A stretch of 64,000 bases of DNA, taken from the NCBI GenBank assembly GCA_002786025.1, contig NHNW01000008.1, positions 558,001 to 622,000 of the forward strand, written 5' to 3'. This DNA is from Zasmidium citrigriseum (taxonomy: Eukaryota; Ascomycota; Dothideomycetes; Mycosphaerellales; Mycosphaerellaceae). Both the position numbers and the translations under genes were made by a program. Shown here one piece after another: positions 38,366 to 49,761 of the stretch. The first letter of the stretch is position 1. Each line of letters begins with the position of its first letter. The notes under the pieces are model-generated. The model worked only from the letters and a program-made list of their open reading frames with translations. It was not told the origin of the DNA and searched no databases.

Positions 38366-39499
38366 TTATCGTTCAACGATCATCGAATCAAGACTCTTCG
38401 TCAAAGTCTGCAAAGCCCACCCCTCTCTCGCCTTAACCTCATCCTCTAAAGAAGTGCTCACAATACAATTGATCGCTCTGACTCGTCCGTCTCTCCACTC
38501 CGGAGTCTCCTGAAGCGTATTCTGCACCAGCCTCGTCAACCTTGGTCCCATTCCAAGATCGAGGAAGATAACCTCCGTGCCCTTGCTTGCCTCATAAATC
38601 CCCTCCACACAATGCTTGAAATGAATCGGTGTCGTCAAATGCGTGGCCCAATAGTTAGCATTCAGAGGAGTTCCCTCAGGCAACTCCGTTCCGCTGACAT
38701 TCGACCAGTGACGGACACCAGGTTTGACTTTGGCATCGCAGGAGTCTTCGTCCGAGAAGACAGATTTGTTTCTTCGAAGCTCGTCCGCGACGCCTTTGAC
38801 ATGCGTGGCATGCATTCCATAGGGCAACTTTCTTCGCTGACATTCCATTCCATCGTCCTCGAGGAGTTTCTGGACTTCCTCGATATCCTCCGCATTACCA
38901 GAGAGGACACTTGATTTTGAGTGCGGATATCCCGAGACATCGACAACACCAGCCACGCCATTGCGAGCGAGACCGACTTTGGTTTGTTCTGCAGGGGCTT
39001 GGACGGTGAGCATGCCGCCTTCTTTGGGGACGAGATTTCGGTCGTTGAACATCTCTTCTCTCCAGAGGAGGAGTTTCAAGCCGGCTCTCAGGGGAAGCGA
39101 ACCAGTCACCATCGAGGCACAGTGCTCGCCGAGAGAATATCCCACCACGTCCGTAGGCTCGATGCCGAAATTTCGGATGACTCTAGCTAAGGCATATTGG
39201 GCCGCAAAGATGACCAGAGGCGCTGCCGGAGTTGTCAAGTCTGCTGGCTTGTTGTTTGTATCAGCTTCGAATGGAGCCACGTGCGGTTGTCGTATTTCGG
39301 CTTCTTCAAGGTAATCGCTGAGTGAGATGAATGTTCGTTTGCGCTCTTGTTTCTCAACTAGTGATGAGATCTCTGCATCGACCTCGTGGATGGCTCCGCG
39401 AAATGCATCCGATGTGCGATAGAGATCGCGAGCTGCTTCTAGGGGAACGTATCCTTGGCCTGCGAAGCAGAACACGATGGTTCGTGTTTGGGAAGGCAT
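38366..39499 (-). CDS. Stand-alone polyketide/fatty-acid-type acyltransferase (AT) domain protein
   Basis: 377 codons, single exon, converging with the GH54 gene (31 bp apart). The sequence is an FabD/PKS acyltransferase domain and nothing else. It has VFCFAGQGYVPLEAARDLY at the N-terminus, PLVIFAAQYALARVIRNFGI, the nucleophile GYSLGEHCASMVTG, and the second catalytic residue in LPYGMHATHVKGVADEL (usual form YxxHSxHM). LGMGPRLTRLVQ completes the fold. It would load acyl groups from CoA onto an acyl carrier protein. Length is close to a bacterial MCAT, but the motifs look like fungal iterative PKS AT. No PKS or ACP gene lies in the window. The mitochondrial MCAT (Mct1) is an alternative identity, though no targeting sequence is seen. 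Confidence 0.85.
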   Translation of the reverse strand: MPSQTRTIVFCFAGQGYVPLEAARDLYRTSDAFRGAIHEVDAEISSLVEKQERKRTFISLSDYLEEAEIRQPHVAPFEADTNNKPADLTTPAAPLVIFAAQYALARVIRNFGIEPTDVVGYSLGEHCASMVTGSLPLRAGLKLLLWREEMFNDRNLVPKEGGMLTVQAPAEQTKVGLARNGVAGVVDVSGYPHSKSSVLSGNAEDIEEVQKLLEDDGMECQRRKLPYGMHATHVKGVADELRRNKSVFSDEDSCDAKVKPGVRHWSNVSGTELPEGTPLNANYWATHLTTPIHFKHCVEGIYEASKGTEVIFLDLGMGPRLTRLVQNTLQETPEWRDGRVRAINCIVSTSLEDEVKAREGWALQTLTKSLDSMIVER

Positions 39500-40461
39500 T
39501 AAGGCAGCTTGTACATGAACCGATCTCTGGGATCTCTTGTGTTTCTTGAAGTGAGTGTACGGAAATAGAGTAGAGGGAAGACTTCTTCACTTGAGACGAT
39601 GTGAACCCAGGCCTGGCTCTTTCATATGGTGCAAGCCGCCTAATCTTGCAACGACATCATATCAGCCAACGACGCTATAGCTGTCAGCAAAGTGTGCAAT
39701 CGATTGGATTATACTTGTCTCAACCAAAGTGCCATATCGTTGAAATACAGCGCATACGGCACCTAGGCATCGTGCGAGACTCCTTAACTTGTAGCTCTCG
39801 GGCGATCATAACCCCAGAGTGGCATTTGCAACTCTCTTTAAACTTTCGTCGCCACAGATAGCTGGACGAGTGTGGATCGGAGCGGACCTGTCACCGCCAT
39901 CAATTGGGTGCTGCAGACGCGGTTGAGGTCAAGGTCGATGCATTTCGTCATCGGATGGGAACTAACTTCAACTAAGCTTTGACCAGTGCAGGAGAGCATC
40001 GACGAGGTTGATGCTGTCGAGACACGTGACTGAACTCCGACAATCAGCGTCTCGAACTGACTTACGTAGTCTTCCTGAAATAAAGATAGAAGACCATTCC
40101 CAATGGAGACATGGGTCGTGTGACAAAGGTGTGTGGAGAATTCGTACCTGCCTGTTTCGATTGATGAGTTTAAGCTCCGACGCCAGCGTGAACGTTCCAT
40201 GTCACTACTAGGACGTAGTGTCGCTAGCAATGGACGTTTCATTGAATAGAATCGCCACAGTGACATGCTGGCAAGTGTTGCGCGTTCGTCACGGTCGGCT
40301 TGTCTTATCATATAGACATATCTCAAATGTCATTCTGGATGTGTCGACTACACTGAAAGGGACAGTACTCCTTTGCCACGACTGTTTCGAGCCGCCCGGT
40401 ATGTCCTGGTCATGACATTTGATCTTCACGAGTTCATGAGGACACCATTCTCACGCCTCTT
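39500..40461. other. Divergent promoter interval
   Basis: 962 bp between the acyltransferase and the DHA1 transporter. Short frames only; nothing recognised. Confidence 0.45.
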
Positions 40462-42126
40462 ATGCCCGGTAGGATGTCGACAACGATCGAAGGGCCAGTT
40501 GCCTCGTCGATGAGTCTCAAGGAAGAAAACAAAGCCATCGGACCAGCGAACCACTCAGGCGATGGAAAACAGATGGCCAAAGACTGGTGGGGTCCAGACG
40601 ACAGCGGAAACCCGGTGAATTGGAGCACCGCGAAGAAGATATACCATACGGTCGTGCCAGCGGCAATAGGCTTCGTGTGCTCGTCCGGCAGCTCGGTCTA
40701 TACACCCGGTCACAAGCAAGTGATGCAGGAATTTGGCGTCTCCCGTGAAAAGGCTCTGCTGCCCTTCGTCTTCTACTTCCTCGGCCTCTCCTTTGGACCG
40801 GTGGTTGCGGCACCGATGAGCGAACAGTTTGGCAGGAAGATCGTGTTGCTTGCTTCGATACCCACGTTCGCGGTCTTCACATTAGGGGCCGGATTCTCGC
40901 CGTGCATAGGCTCCTTGGTGGTATGCCGCTTCCTTGCCGGCCTATTTGCAAGCCCTGGGCTCGCTGTCGGCACTGGGATCATCAGCGACATATACGCCCT
41001 AGAGAACAGAGCGCCACCTCTGTCGGTGTTTGTCTTCTCGATTCAATTTGGACCTGCGATGGGTCCTGTCATTGGGGGTTTCCTGGTCTTCAAGGAGGGC
41101 TGGCGTTGGACGCAATGGGTCATATGCTTTGGATGTGTGGCCGTATTCGCTGTGAGTACAGATGAGAGACACCTCATTCGGGAAAAAGAGGCTCATACAT
41201 TGCAGGTCGTGGTTGGGATGTCCGAGACGTACAAAAGAACGATCTTGCAGAAGCGTGCGAAACAATACGGCATCTCGGGACCCGAGAATCCAGGCAGGAA
41301 CTTCTTGGAGAGTGTCCAATTCTTCACCACAAGCGTTCGTTCGCATTTGCTTGCATTCGCGTTGCTCGACACTGACTTGTTGACAGACAGTTTTCAGGCC
41401 AATGCACATGCTCTTCACCGAGCCAATCGTCACGGCGTTGGATTTGTACATCGCCTTCAATTTCGGCCTGCGCGATTCGTTCTTCGCCGCATTCTCTTGG
41501 GTCTTCGAGACCGTGTACGGCTTTGACACACCGATGACCGGCCTCACATATCTCGGGCAAGCAGCTGGCAGTATCGCTGGCTTGATCATACTGCTCCTCG
41601 TCCATCAATTTTACTGGAAAACAAAGATCGCGGAGCTGCGCAAGCGGGATCCGGAGAGAACAATCTCTCCAGATAAGCGTCTCATAATTGCGATGCTTGG
41701 TGCACCGATGTTGCCTGTCTCGTAAGCAGAAGTAAATTCATGCGCGTGGTTGTTGCTAAGACTGTTCGCAGCCTCTTCTGGTTTGGTTGGACTGCGCGAC
41801 CCTCGATCCATTGGATAGTTCCCATCGTCGCCGAAGCCGTGTTCGCCTGCGGCAATATTTTGGTCTTCACCTGCGCTGCTCTGTACCTTACAGACTGCTA
41901 CGGCGCCCTGAATGGAGCGTCCGCATGGGCCTCGAATACTTTCATGCGGTACCTCGCCGCCTTCATCTTTCCACTATTCGCGGTACAGATGTACGAAGGC
42001 CTCGGAGTAGGATGGGCGAGCTCGTTGCTAGGCTTTTGCAGCACCGCATTGGCACTCATCCCGTTTGTGTTTGCGAAGTATGGGGCTTGGTTGAGGAGCC
42101 GAAGTAGCTACACAGCCGGAAGTTAA
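40462..42126 (+). CDS. Major facilitator, DHA1 drug/polyamine:H+ antiporter type
   Basis: Four exons (40462-41151, 41206-41311, 41391-41721, 41772-42126) give 493 codons. The pre-TM1 WWGPDDSGNPVNWSTAKKIY is the usual DHA1 (Tpo1/Flr1-like) entry. Then come FGVSREKALLPFVFYFLGLS, the motif A region APMSEQFGRKIVLLASI, the antiporter motif C-like FSIQFGPAMGPVIGGFL, WRWTQWVICF, FRPMHMLFTEPIVTALDLYI and the closing TARPSIHWIVPIVAEAVFAC. The middle intron (79 nt, donor GTGTCC) was set by restoring NFLEIFRPMHM. Exports drugs, polyamines or a secondary metabolite; which one cannot be told. Confidence 0.9.
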
Positions 42127-42461
42127 ATATTATTGATGGCATGGCAGTTCGTCCGTTGTGGTTGAGCAAAGAAGTAGACATACCTCTGGAGAGTAGCTGG
42201 AGAGATGGATTCATCAATGTTGGAGGGCAGGCACGGAAGTTAGCTTTGACACCACCTGTCGTCAATGCCGCTAGCGCCTTGGACGGCCCGAGCCCTGCGC
42301 TTCTTTCACGTGGCAGCGCGAGCATTTCGTTTCTCCAGCGACCTCCAAGTGAATCTTCCCCGTCACGCCCTTCTGCCAACACCCCTTCGCCAACCTCGGC
42401 CGTCCTCCACGATGCACACATAGCACCACCTCCGTCGACTCTTCGCCGCACATGCACCACT
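42127..42461. other. Intergenic, alternative 5' extension of NDC1
   Basis: 335 bp. The NDC1 frame stays open back to an ATG at 42141, adding 107 Ser/Pro-rich residues with no family look. I treat it as leader. Confidence 0.45.
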
Positions 42462-44660
42462 ATGTCCACACAAACCCTGACGACGAGGCCCATCTTCGCG
42501 GCCAACGCGGGCAACAACATGCAACCCGCTCCGATCAAAACCGCATCGCAACCTCGAATTCGCGGATACAAAGACTTTCTCACCCCCGCTCTACACCGCC
42601 GCTTTACCCGAGCAGCTGGCACTGTCCTGATACTCTGCTGGTTTGACAGCTGGCTGCTCTCAACCAACAGCACCCGCTTCTGGTCATTGTTCCCCTTCGG
42701 GCCGGCAGGCATTAGGGCACTGCTCCTCTTCATACCATGCCTCGCAGTCTTCATTGTGCGCGTGGCCAATATGCACATCGGTCATCGCACTGCGAACAGC
42801 CGCGCTGAGTTGGTATATGCTCAGCTGTTTAGTGGCAGGTCGCTGCATACGTTGATCTGGTACATGTTCAGCTCGTGGTGGTTCGGCGAGGTGTACATCT
42901 GGACCAGGAGCAGCAGCGCTGAGCTGATGATGGTGGATCCTGGAAAACCATACGAGCGACCTGAGTTGAACGAGAACCCAATCTTCATCAGATGCTTGTT
43001 TTTGGTGATGGGCGTGCTGCGCACTGGTTGGCATTTGCTTGGAGGATACGACAGAGTGGAAATTCCAGCAGGGAAAGAAGAGGAGGACGTCAGGGCCAAT
43101 TTCATAACATCGATCATTGGCATACCGGTTGTGGCTAAGCTGCCGCAACCATTCAGAGCTTTGACGGAAAGACTGGGAACCATAACCAATGCCTGCGGGC
43201 AGACGCTAGTCATCGGGTGGTTGACGACTTTGATTCTCTACTTTCCCGTCTTTCGCTACCCTGCTTGGAGGTGGACATACAGCTTCGTAAAGCCATTCTT
43301 CCGGCAAATGCAGGACGCATCCAGACCCCGAGGCTTCACGCATGCACCTACTGTCATATGGCAAGCTTTTAGCTCTGCCATGATGCTGTGTATACTGTGG
43401 GAGGTCAGCAATACTGTATTCGACGCACTCGTAACTCTGCCGCCTGTCAAAAAGGGTGAGCCACTGACGAGTGAGATTAAGGATGCACGTGGAGTCATCC
43501 TCCATAAGAGCGCCGATCCCAATGGCAGCTTGCTCAATGGACTGAACTCGAAGAAGGAGGTCAACAAGGCTTTCGCCTTCTGGGAGCTGTACCTCATCTG
43601 CACGAAATACGACAAGCGGAGGAAAACCATCTACACCGAAGTCGACCGCAAGGATGGCAGTACGTGGTCAAAAGTCTGCGAGTACGCTCTGAAGGAGGCA
43701 ACTTCGATCAAAGACCGCATCAAGGTTGCCACGGACCCCAACGAGTACAAGACCAAGCAGGCGGAGCTTGCGTTGCAAAAAGAGCAACACAAAGACTTGA
43801 TTCCGGTGGAGAGACAACACCTTGGACTGAAGAAGATTGCGGATCAGGGCGTACAAAACGACGGAGACGTCTTCGCGAAGCGCAAAGGCGACTTTGCCCA
43901 CCAATTCGGAGAACTTGCGAAGTCGGTTGGTCAGTCACCCGGCAGTGAGCCCGTCAAGACAGCATGGGATTGGGGAAAGAAGCATGCTTTTACGGAAGAA
44001 CAGCTACGGGAGCTACAGGAGACGCCAGAGCACTCCAAACAGGCTTTTAACGGCTACCTGTCGAATCTACTCCGGACACCTGTGGGCGAGCCATTCAGGT
44101 TGACATTCGCCAGGAGAGCCACGGTGGTGATTGCAGGAACTCCTGTCTCGAACAAGACCAATATCATTCACGCCATGAAATCGCTCAGCAAGCTGGCAGT
44201 GTGCAGTCTGATGGAAGACGACTACGGTTCCGTCCAGAAGGATGTGGCCAAGATTGTAAGGATGCTCACGGAAACCATCCACGTCATCGAGAAGTTCGTC
44301 CAAGAGCTGGAGCCACACTGGACGGATGTGTCGTATTTTGAGGTGGAGCGGCAAGCGAGAGCTAAACAGCGTCAAGCTGATGTGAATGACGAAGCAGCGA
44401 GGACGAGGAGTAGAGTCGAAGCGGAGGCTTTGAGGAACCATGCCGCCGTCTTGAGGAATGAAGCCGTGGCAATGATGCTCAAGAGACGCGATATCGGCGA
44501 GGCGCAGGAAGTTCTGGATGCTTTGAAGGGAGGTCTTGAGGAGATTATGCTCGCTTTTGGAGAGTATGCAAGCTCTGTCGGATTGAGCAAGAAAGAGGTC
44601 AGGGAGGCTAGAGAGGCTGCTGGTGGCAAGGCGAATGTTCTGCCTGCTATACAGCCTTAG
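42462..44660 (+). CDS. ndc1: Nucleoporin NDC1 (transmembrane pore and spindle-pole anchor)
   Basis: 732 codons from ATG 42462 (MSTQTLTTRPIFAANAG). NDC1 anchors nuclear pore complexes, and in yeasts the spindle pole body, in the nuclear envelope. The entry motif RIRGYKDFLTPALHRRFTRA is typical of fungal NDC1. Six or so membrane segments lie in the first 330 residues (for example AGTVLILCWFDSWLL, IRALLLFIPCLAVFIVRV, TLVIGWLTTLILYFPVF, AFSSAMMLCILWEVSNTVFD). A soluble C-terminal half follows (FWELYLICTKYDKRRKTIYT, IHAMKSLSKLAVCSLMEDDY) and ends in a coiled-coil-like region. A start at 42141 would add 107 low-complexity residues. Confidence 0.88.
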   Translation: MSTQTLTTRPIFAANAGNNMQPAPIKTASQPRIRGYKDFLTPALHRRFTRAAGTVLILCWFDSWLLSTNSTRFWSLFPFGPAGIRALLLFIPCLAVFIVRVANMHIGHRTANSRAELVYAQLFSGRSLHTLIWYMFSSWWFGEVYIWTRSSSAELMMVDPGKPYERPELNENPIFIRCLFLVMGVLRTGWHLLGGYDRVEIPAGKEEEDVRANFITSIIGIPVVAKLPQPFRALTERLGTITNACGQTLVIGWLTTLILYFPVFRYPAWRWTYSFVKPFFRQMQDASRPRGFTHAPTVIWQAFSSAMMLCILWEVSNTVFDALVTLPPVKKGEPLTSEIKDARGVILHKSADPNGSLLNGLNSKKEVNKAFAFWELYLICTKYDKRRKTIYTEVDRKDGSTWSKVCEYALKEATSIKDRIKVATDPNEYKTKQAELALQKEQHKDLIPVERQHLGLKKIADQGVQNDGDVFAKRKGDFAHQFGELAKSVGQSPGSEPVKTAWDWGKKHAFTEEQLRELQETPEHSKQAFNGYLSNLLRTPVGEPFRLTFARRATVVIAGTPVSNKTNIIHAMKSLSKLAVCSLMEDDYGSVQKDVAKIVRMLTETIHVIEKFVQELEPHWTDVSYFEVERQARAKQRQADVNDEAARTRSRVEAEALRNHAAVLRNEAVAMMLKRRDIGEAQEVLDALKGGLEEIMLAFGEYASSVGLSKKEVREAREAAGGKANVLPAIQP

Positions 44661-44842
44661 GGAGGTCTGTTTGAGGTGGAACAGGCGCGGGCTCGTAATG
44701 TGTAAGAGTGAAACACTTTCCATGCGCGGCGCAGGTGGGTTTTCAAACAAAACGACACCGGGGCATTTGACTTCTATGATACCAACGAATGCAATGCGTT
44801 TTCAAATTCTCCCACCCCTTCCCCCTCTTCTCCTTCCATCCT

Positions 44843-45723
44843 CTACACATTCCACCCACCATCCACACTATGAATCTGCCCCGTAATATAACTACTCTCA
44901 TCACTCAACAAAAACGCCACCACCTTTGCAATCTCCACCGGTTGGCCTTTCCGCTGCAAAGGTGTGGCTTTGACTCCTATATCGACGGCGTCTTCTCTGC
45001 CTTTCTCCGCCGTCTGCAGCATGGGCGTGTCGGTGTAGCCGGGAGCGACTGCGTTGATTCGGATGCCCTTTGGGCCGTAGTCTTTTGCGCAGACGCGCGT
45101 GAGGCCTACGACGGCGTGTTTGGAGACGCCGTACTGGGGTGTGGTTAGTTCTGGGGATGGGAGGGAGAGGGGAGAGGGGGGCCTACGGCTGCGGAGAAGG
45201 GAATCGCTCGAACGCCTGCTATCGAGGCTGCGTTTACGATTGCGGCGCCGCGGCTCATGAGTTTGAGTTCTTCTTTTATGCAGTGCATCATTCCCTGGAA
45301 ATCGGTCATTTAGTCGAAGAAACCCTTCCCTTTTGAAGTTGGTAGTGAGCGCACAGTGAGGTTAATGCCAATAATCCTCTCCCAATCTCCCTCGTCCTGA
45401 TGCTCAATCAACCCACTCCCGCCTCCATGGCCTTCAGGCTGGTTACTGATAACGCCCGCCATATTCGCCGCGCCATCCAGCTTCCCAAACTTCTCGATGG
45501 TTTTGGCGAGCCAGTCATGGACTTGATCCAAATTGCGGATGTCGCATTGGTACACCATTGCTCGCTCTTCGCCGAGTTCTGAGAGGAGGTTTTGCAGGCT
45601 GGAGAGGTTGACATCGCAGATGCTGACTTTGGCGCCGCGTTCGTGGAGAAGTTTGGAGAGGGCGAGACCGATTCCTGAGGCGCCGCCTGTGATTGCTATT
45701 ACTTTGTCTTTGAGGGTGTCCAT
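44843..45723 (-). CDS. Short-chain dehydrogenase/reductase (classical SDR)
   Basis: Three exons (45723-45355, 45294-45187, 45133-44843) give 255 codons, the classical SDR size. The NAD(P)-binding TGGASGIG motif (about 11-18) and ICDVNL suggest NAD(H) preference. NMAGV is the NNAG-type strand. Catalytic Ser lies in VNAASIAG and the Tyr/Lys pair in [20 protein letters not shown] and the C-terminal [12 protein letters not shown] are typical. Neither end has a targeting sequence. The substrate is unknown. Confidence 0.92.
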
Positions 45724-46440
45724 GTTGGCTTGAGTGGGCTAGGAGAGAGAGAGGTGTAGTTGTTTGGCCTTGGGATTGAGGATTGAGAAAAGATAGGAAA
45801 GGATAGATGAGATGAGGTATGGTCAACGCTTTTTGACTTTCCCCTGTACTTACGAGACCTTCACATGGATGCCACACCACTTTCTTCTTGTATTCCCCTC
45901 CATAAAGTGGAACTGGGTCAATCTCGGCGCAGAACGAGCAGTTGCCGCACCCCGCAGAGCTTTGGTCTTGGTGATGTGGTGATTGTCTTGGAGCTTCTCG
46001 GTTGTGTATTTCCATAGGCGCAGTACGAGTACGGATCCCTCCTTTTGAGCCATGTGCTTCCCATGGGATCCTTCAAGCTCATGCTGGTGTGGTTCGCATG
46101 GATGCAGGCATGGGCAGGGTCTCTCGGCCAGGTACAGATGCGGAGGTGGACTTCATGGGTTTGATCGCTGTCTGTTAGACCAGCCTTGATCTTTCATCAA
46201 GGGCTGTCATGAGTATGATGAGGTGAAGAAGACAAACCTCGGGATGGAAGACCTTCTCCTTCCAGCTAGATCAGACCAAAAGAAGGAGCGATGGCCAAAA
46301 GTCTGCGTCGAGTGAATGTCCAGGGAAGTCGTGACGTAAGTCCGAGACACCAGTCGCGCGATTGCTTGGGGGCAAACGATATCGGACTCTCAACTTCTGA
46401 TGTGTTTCGTGTCTTCCCTTTCCAATGTTCGCATTGAGGC
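45724..46440. other. Divergent promoter interval
   Basis: 717 bp between the SDR and the J-protein gene. Nothing convincing in the short frames. Confidence 0.4.
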
Positions 46441-47340
46441 ATGATTGTACGGTCATGCGCGTGGAAGCGGACAGCAGCACAATGCTCGCACCTGGAATGG
46501 CCGCCCACGCGCCATTTCCACGCTTCTGCTGGAAGGAGAGATGACCGTGGAATGCCCAACCATTATCAGACTCTGGACGTTTCTGTGAATGCTTCGCAGA
46601 AGGATATCAAGAAGTAAGGCAAATGTTTTGTCGGCTTCTCGAGCAAGCGGTACTGACATGATCGCAGGCAATTCTACAAGCTCTCCAAAGCAAACCACCC
46701 CGACCTCCACCCAAACGACCAAGCCGCCTCGCAACGATTTGTAAAGATCAGTGAAGCATGGGCTACATTAGGGTCACCTGAGAAGAAGCAGCGATATGAC
46801 AGAGACTTCATGCGGACACAACAACAGTCAGGGCCAGCCAGTAGCGGTCCTGTACCTCACGGCAGCTTCTCTTCCTCGAGCAGCGGACCCGGTGGGCGGC
46901 CAGCTAGTGGACTGAGTCGCAGAAGGACACAGTTCCGTGGACCGCCACCATCTTTCTACCGAAGTGGAGGCTGGGGCGAACACTCCTCTAAACGCAGCGA
47001 ACACGCCTCCAAAGCCTCACACACGAACGAAGCGCAAGGGCAATCTGCAAGTGGGCCACAAGGACCAGGAATGGGACCAGGAGGATTTGCGATGGGTATG
47101 GATAACGATGTTCCGCATTTCAACAATCAGGCGCACAACCAAACGCATAGCGATCTTGAGCGTACGAGGCATAAGGCGAGAAGGAAAAGAGCTGTGCGTG
47201 TTGAGGAGCCTGAGACGGTGAGCGGGAATAGTGTTCTGTTCAACTTCTTTCTGTTGACGGGCATTCTGGGGGCGATTGCTGGTGTTTCGAACGCGGTTTA
47301 TGGAGGGAGAGGCAAGGGCAAGAAGGAGACCGACAGCTAG
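46441..47340 (+). CDS. Mitochondrial DnaJ-domain protein
   Basis: Two exons (46441-46613, 46668-47340) give 281 codons. I chose the ATG at 46441 because it adds a basic presequence with a likely cleavage region (PPTRHFHASAGRRDD) directly before the J domain. The J domain covers about residues 39-104: NHYQTLDVSVNASQKDIKKQ, the HPD loop in KANHPDLHPND, and FVKISEAWATLGSPEKKQRY. A Gly/Ser-rich middle follows, then a C-terminal membrane segment (VLFNFFLLTGILGAIAGVSN). J proteins stimulate Hsp70; here probably mtHsp70 or an organelle-membrane role. A shorter start (MPNHYQT at 46552) is possible. Confidence 0.88.
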
Positions 47341-48293
47341 GCGTTTTGGAGATACCCAAATAGAGCATATTCGAGAAAGCACTGCGTTGCCAGGTTGGAA
47401 GAGATCTTGGTTCTCCGGACAATGGCAGTGGCAGATGCCTCACGAGACATTTGACAGTGCCAGTGTATTTCGTGGAGTCGGAGAATATTCAATAGAGACT
47501 GACTCGTAGGTCGACGATCACATGTAGGTACCTTGTACCTCAATAAAACTTGAAAGGATAGTTCAGTAGAGATGCAAGACCGCGAGTCTACTTGTACTCT
47601 GCATTCTCACTCTAAAGATGCCGATCGATCAAGTACCACACGCCTACCGACAATGACTGTCCGAGATGACGGCATTCATTCCATGAGCGAATTTCAAGGC
47701 CAAGTTGCTCGGACTTTATGGATAGACTTTCGAGAAGGCGTGATATCAGACGCGATATGCACTGCGGATCGATCGACACGTGAAAGTATGGATCACGCTC
47801 CCATCCATCCATCTTGAATCTTGAATTTCACTGGCCGTCATTGCCCCTTTTGCATATAATGTGCGACTGATCCCTGGCAACTGCGTTTGCTCTTCTTTGT
47901 TTGACGTGGCGGGCGTCTTTGACCGCAAAACAACAATCACCACGACGACTCACTACGCGCAGACTTATGGATCCCACCAGCCGCAATCATGGCCATGGCA
48001 TCGATGCTGTATAACGAGTCGGAGATCTCAGAGCAGCAGGTGAGTGTCCCGGTTCCGATGCGAGCAAGACGGCAGTTCTGGGTGGTCTGAGGCGTGAGAT
48101 GGAAATCCAGCCAATGGCCGCACGGCTGGCAAGCCGCGTGCTGCTGAGCTGTCGGGAAGCTTAGGAGGTCGGGTGTGCTTCAGATGTTTTTCCTGACGAT
48201 AAACAGATCCATCTCCCATCAACCACCTCAATCACCAACGCCGCACCGTCTTCTTGGATCCCTTGGTCGTCACGTCCATCTTCGAATAACAAC
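47341..48293. other. Gene-free interval
   Basis: 953 bp. An AATAAA polyadenylation-like signal is at about 47541. At 47989-48039 a short ATG frame ends exactly at a GTGAGT donor, so a non-conserved upstream leader exon for the porin gene is possible. Confidence 0.4.
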
Positions 48294-49761
48294 ATGAGCT
48301 TCACCGAGAAGGCAGCCGAGACCGTCGCCCCGTCGGCGGTCCACGTCCTCATGCCCATTCCTGCCTTTGGCGACTTGGGCAAGTCCGCCAATGATGTACG
48401 CGAGAGATTTGGCGGGATGATTGAGTAAGAGAAGAAGAGTGAGGCTGATGGAGAGATAGCTCGTCAACAAGGACTTCTACCACATGAGCCAAGGTCAGTC
48501 AGGACGTAGAGCCGGTCAATGCGGAACAGCTATCTTCATGGAGAGATCACTTCAAGCTCTGCTCAAGAGGCGCACGCCTTCAGAGCATCTCGGCGATAGC
48601 TGCGCGTCCAATTTGACCGGCATAGGAGGATTGGATAGAACAACAGCTGACACGCGATTCTAGCGACCCTCGATGTCAAGCTCAAGGCTCCCAACGGCAC
48701 CAATGTCACCGTCAAGGGCAAGCAGGGCTTCGACGGCGTGACCAGCGGCTCCGTAAGTCTATCACTCCTCACACTCTCAATTTTTGGCTTCTAACAGTCA
48801 CAACAGGTCGAGGGCAAGCACACTCTCAAGCCAAACGGTACGCGGAATTCCTCTTCTACTTCCTCATCGACTAGATCAACGCAAAAAGCAACGCAAAAGA
48901 AGGATCAGGGCTTCATCAGGATGTTCCACATGATGCAGCAATTGCCTTCACCCTTACGCACCTCTCTATACTTGTCCGCCCTGAACACTCCGAATGGCGA
49001 CGGCACACAAAGCAAACTTTCGCTGACTTTCCGGCATCAAAAAGGCGTCACCATCACCCAGTCGTGGACCACCGCCTCTCTGCTCGACAGCAAGGTTGAG
49101 CTCGCCGACGTTGTCGCCCCTGGCGTCAAGGTCGACCTCCAGAACCTGTGGAACCCAGCCAAGCCAGAGGCTGCTGCTCAGAAGCTCAACCTCGCCTTCA
49201 AGAACCCCAACGTCCACTCGCGCGCTTTCATCAACTACGGCACTGCTAAGGGCGCCATCGACGCCGTCGTCGATGTCACTGCTGGCCATGAGGGTTTCCT
49301 CGTCGGTGGTGAGGCTGGCTACGACGTCCAGAAGGCCGCTGTCACCAAGTACAGCCTTGGTATCGGCTACCAGAGCCCAACCTACAACGCTAGCATTGTT
49401 GGCACCCAGAACCTGAGCATCATCGCTGCCAGCTACTACCAGAAGGTCAACTCCTCCGTCGAGGTTGGCGCTAAGGCTGGCTATGACGTCCAGGCACAGA
49501 AGGCCAGCGGCCTCGAGCTCGCCTCGAAGTACAAGCTCGACCAGCTCTCTTTCGCCAAGGTCAGTACATCCTTATATGTTTACAGAGCAAACAACGCTGA
49601 CAACATCCCAGGCCAAGATCAACGACCGCGGTATCGCCGCCCTCGCCTACAGCACCAAGCTCAACGCTGGCACCACCCTCGGCCTCGGTCTCTCCCTCGA
49701 CACCAACAAGCTCAACGAGGCTGGCCACAAGGTCGGCACCTCCCTCACCTTCGAGGGTTAG
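48294..49761 (+). CDS. por1: Mitochondrial outer-membrane porin (VDAC)
   Basis: Six exons (48294-48395, 48460-48493, 48664-48752, 48807-48837, 49045-49559, 49612-49761) give 306 codons in frame. VDAC forms the 19-strand beta barrel for metabolite exchange. Family stretches: the N-terminal helix AFGDLGKSANDLVNKDFYH, LDVKLKAPNGTNVTVKGKQG, VTITQSWTTASLLDSKVELA, VGGEAGYDVQKAAVTKYSLG and the closing INDRGIAALAYSTKL...VGTSLTFEG with the beta signal. The protein starts about 20 residues earlier than most fungal porins (MSFTEKAAETVAPSAVHVL). Introns 2 (170 nt) and 4 (207 nt) are much longer than the local norm, so small unseen exons cannot be excluded. Confidence 0.9.

Noticed and set aside
42141..42461. 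107-residue N-terminal extension of NDC1
   Set aside because: Low-complexity Ser/Pro-rich, unlike fungal NDC1 starts; the next ATG gives the usual short lead to the conserved entry motif.
38366..45723. Secondary-metabolite cluster (AT protein, DHA1 exporter, SDR)
   Set aside because: No core synthase is present and the housekeeping nucleoporin NDC1 sits in the middle, so a cluster call is not supported.
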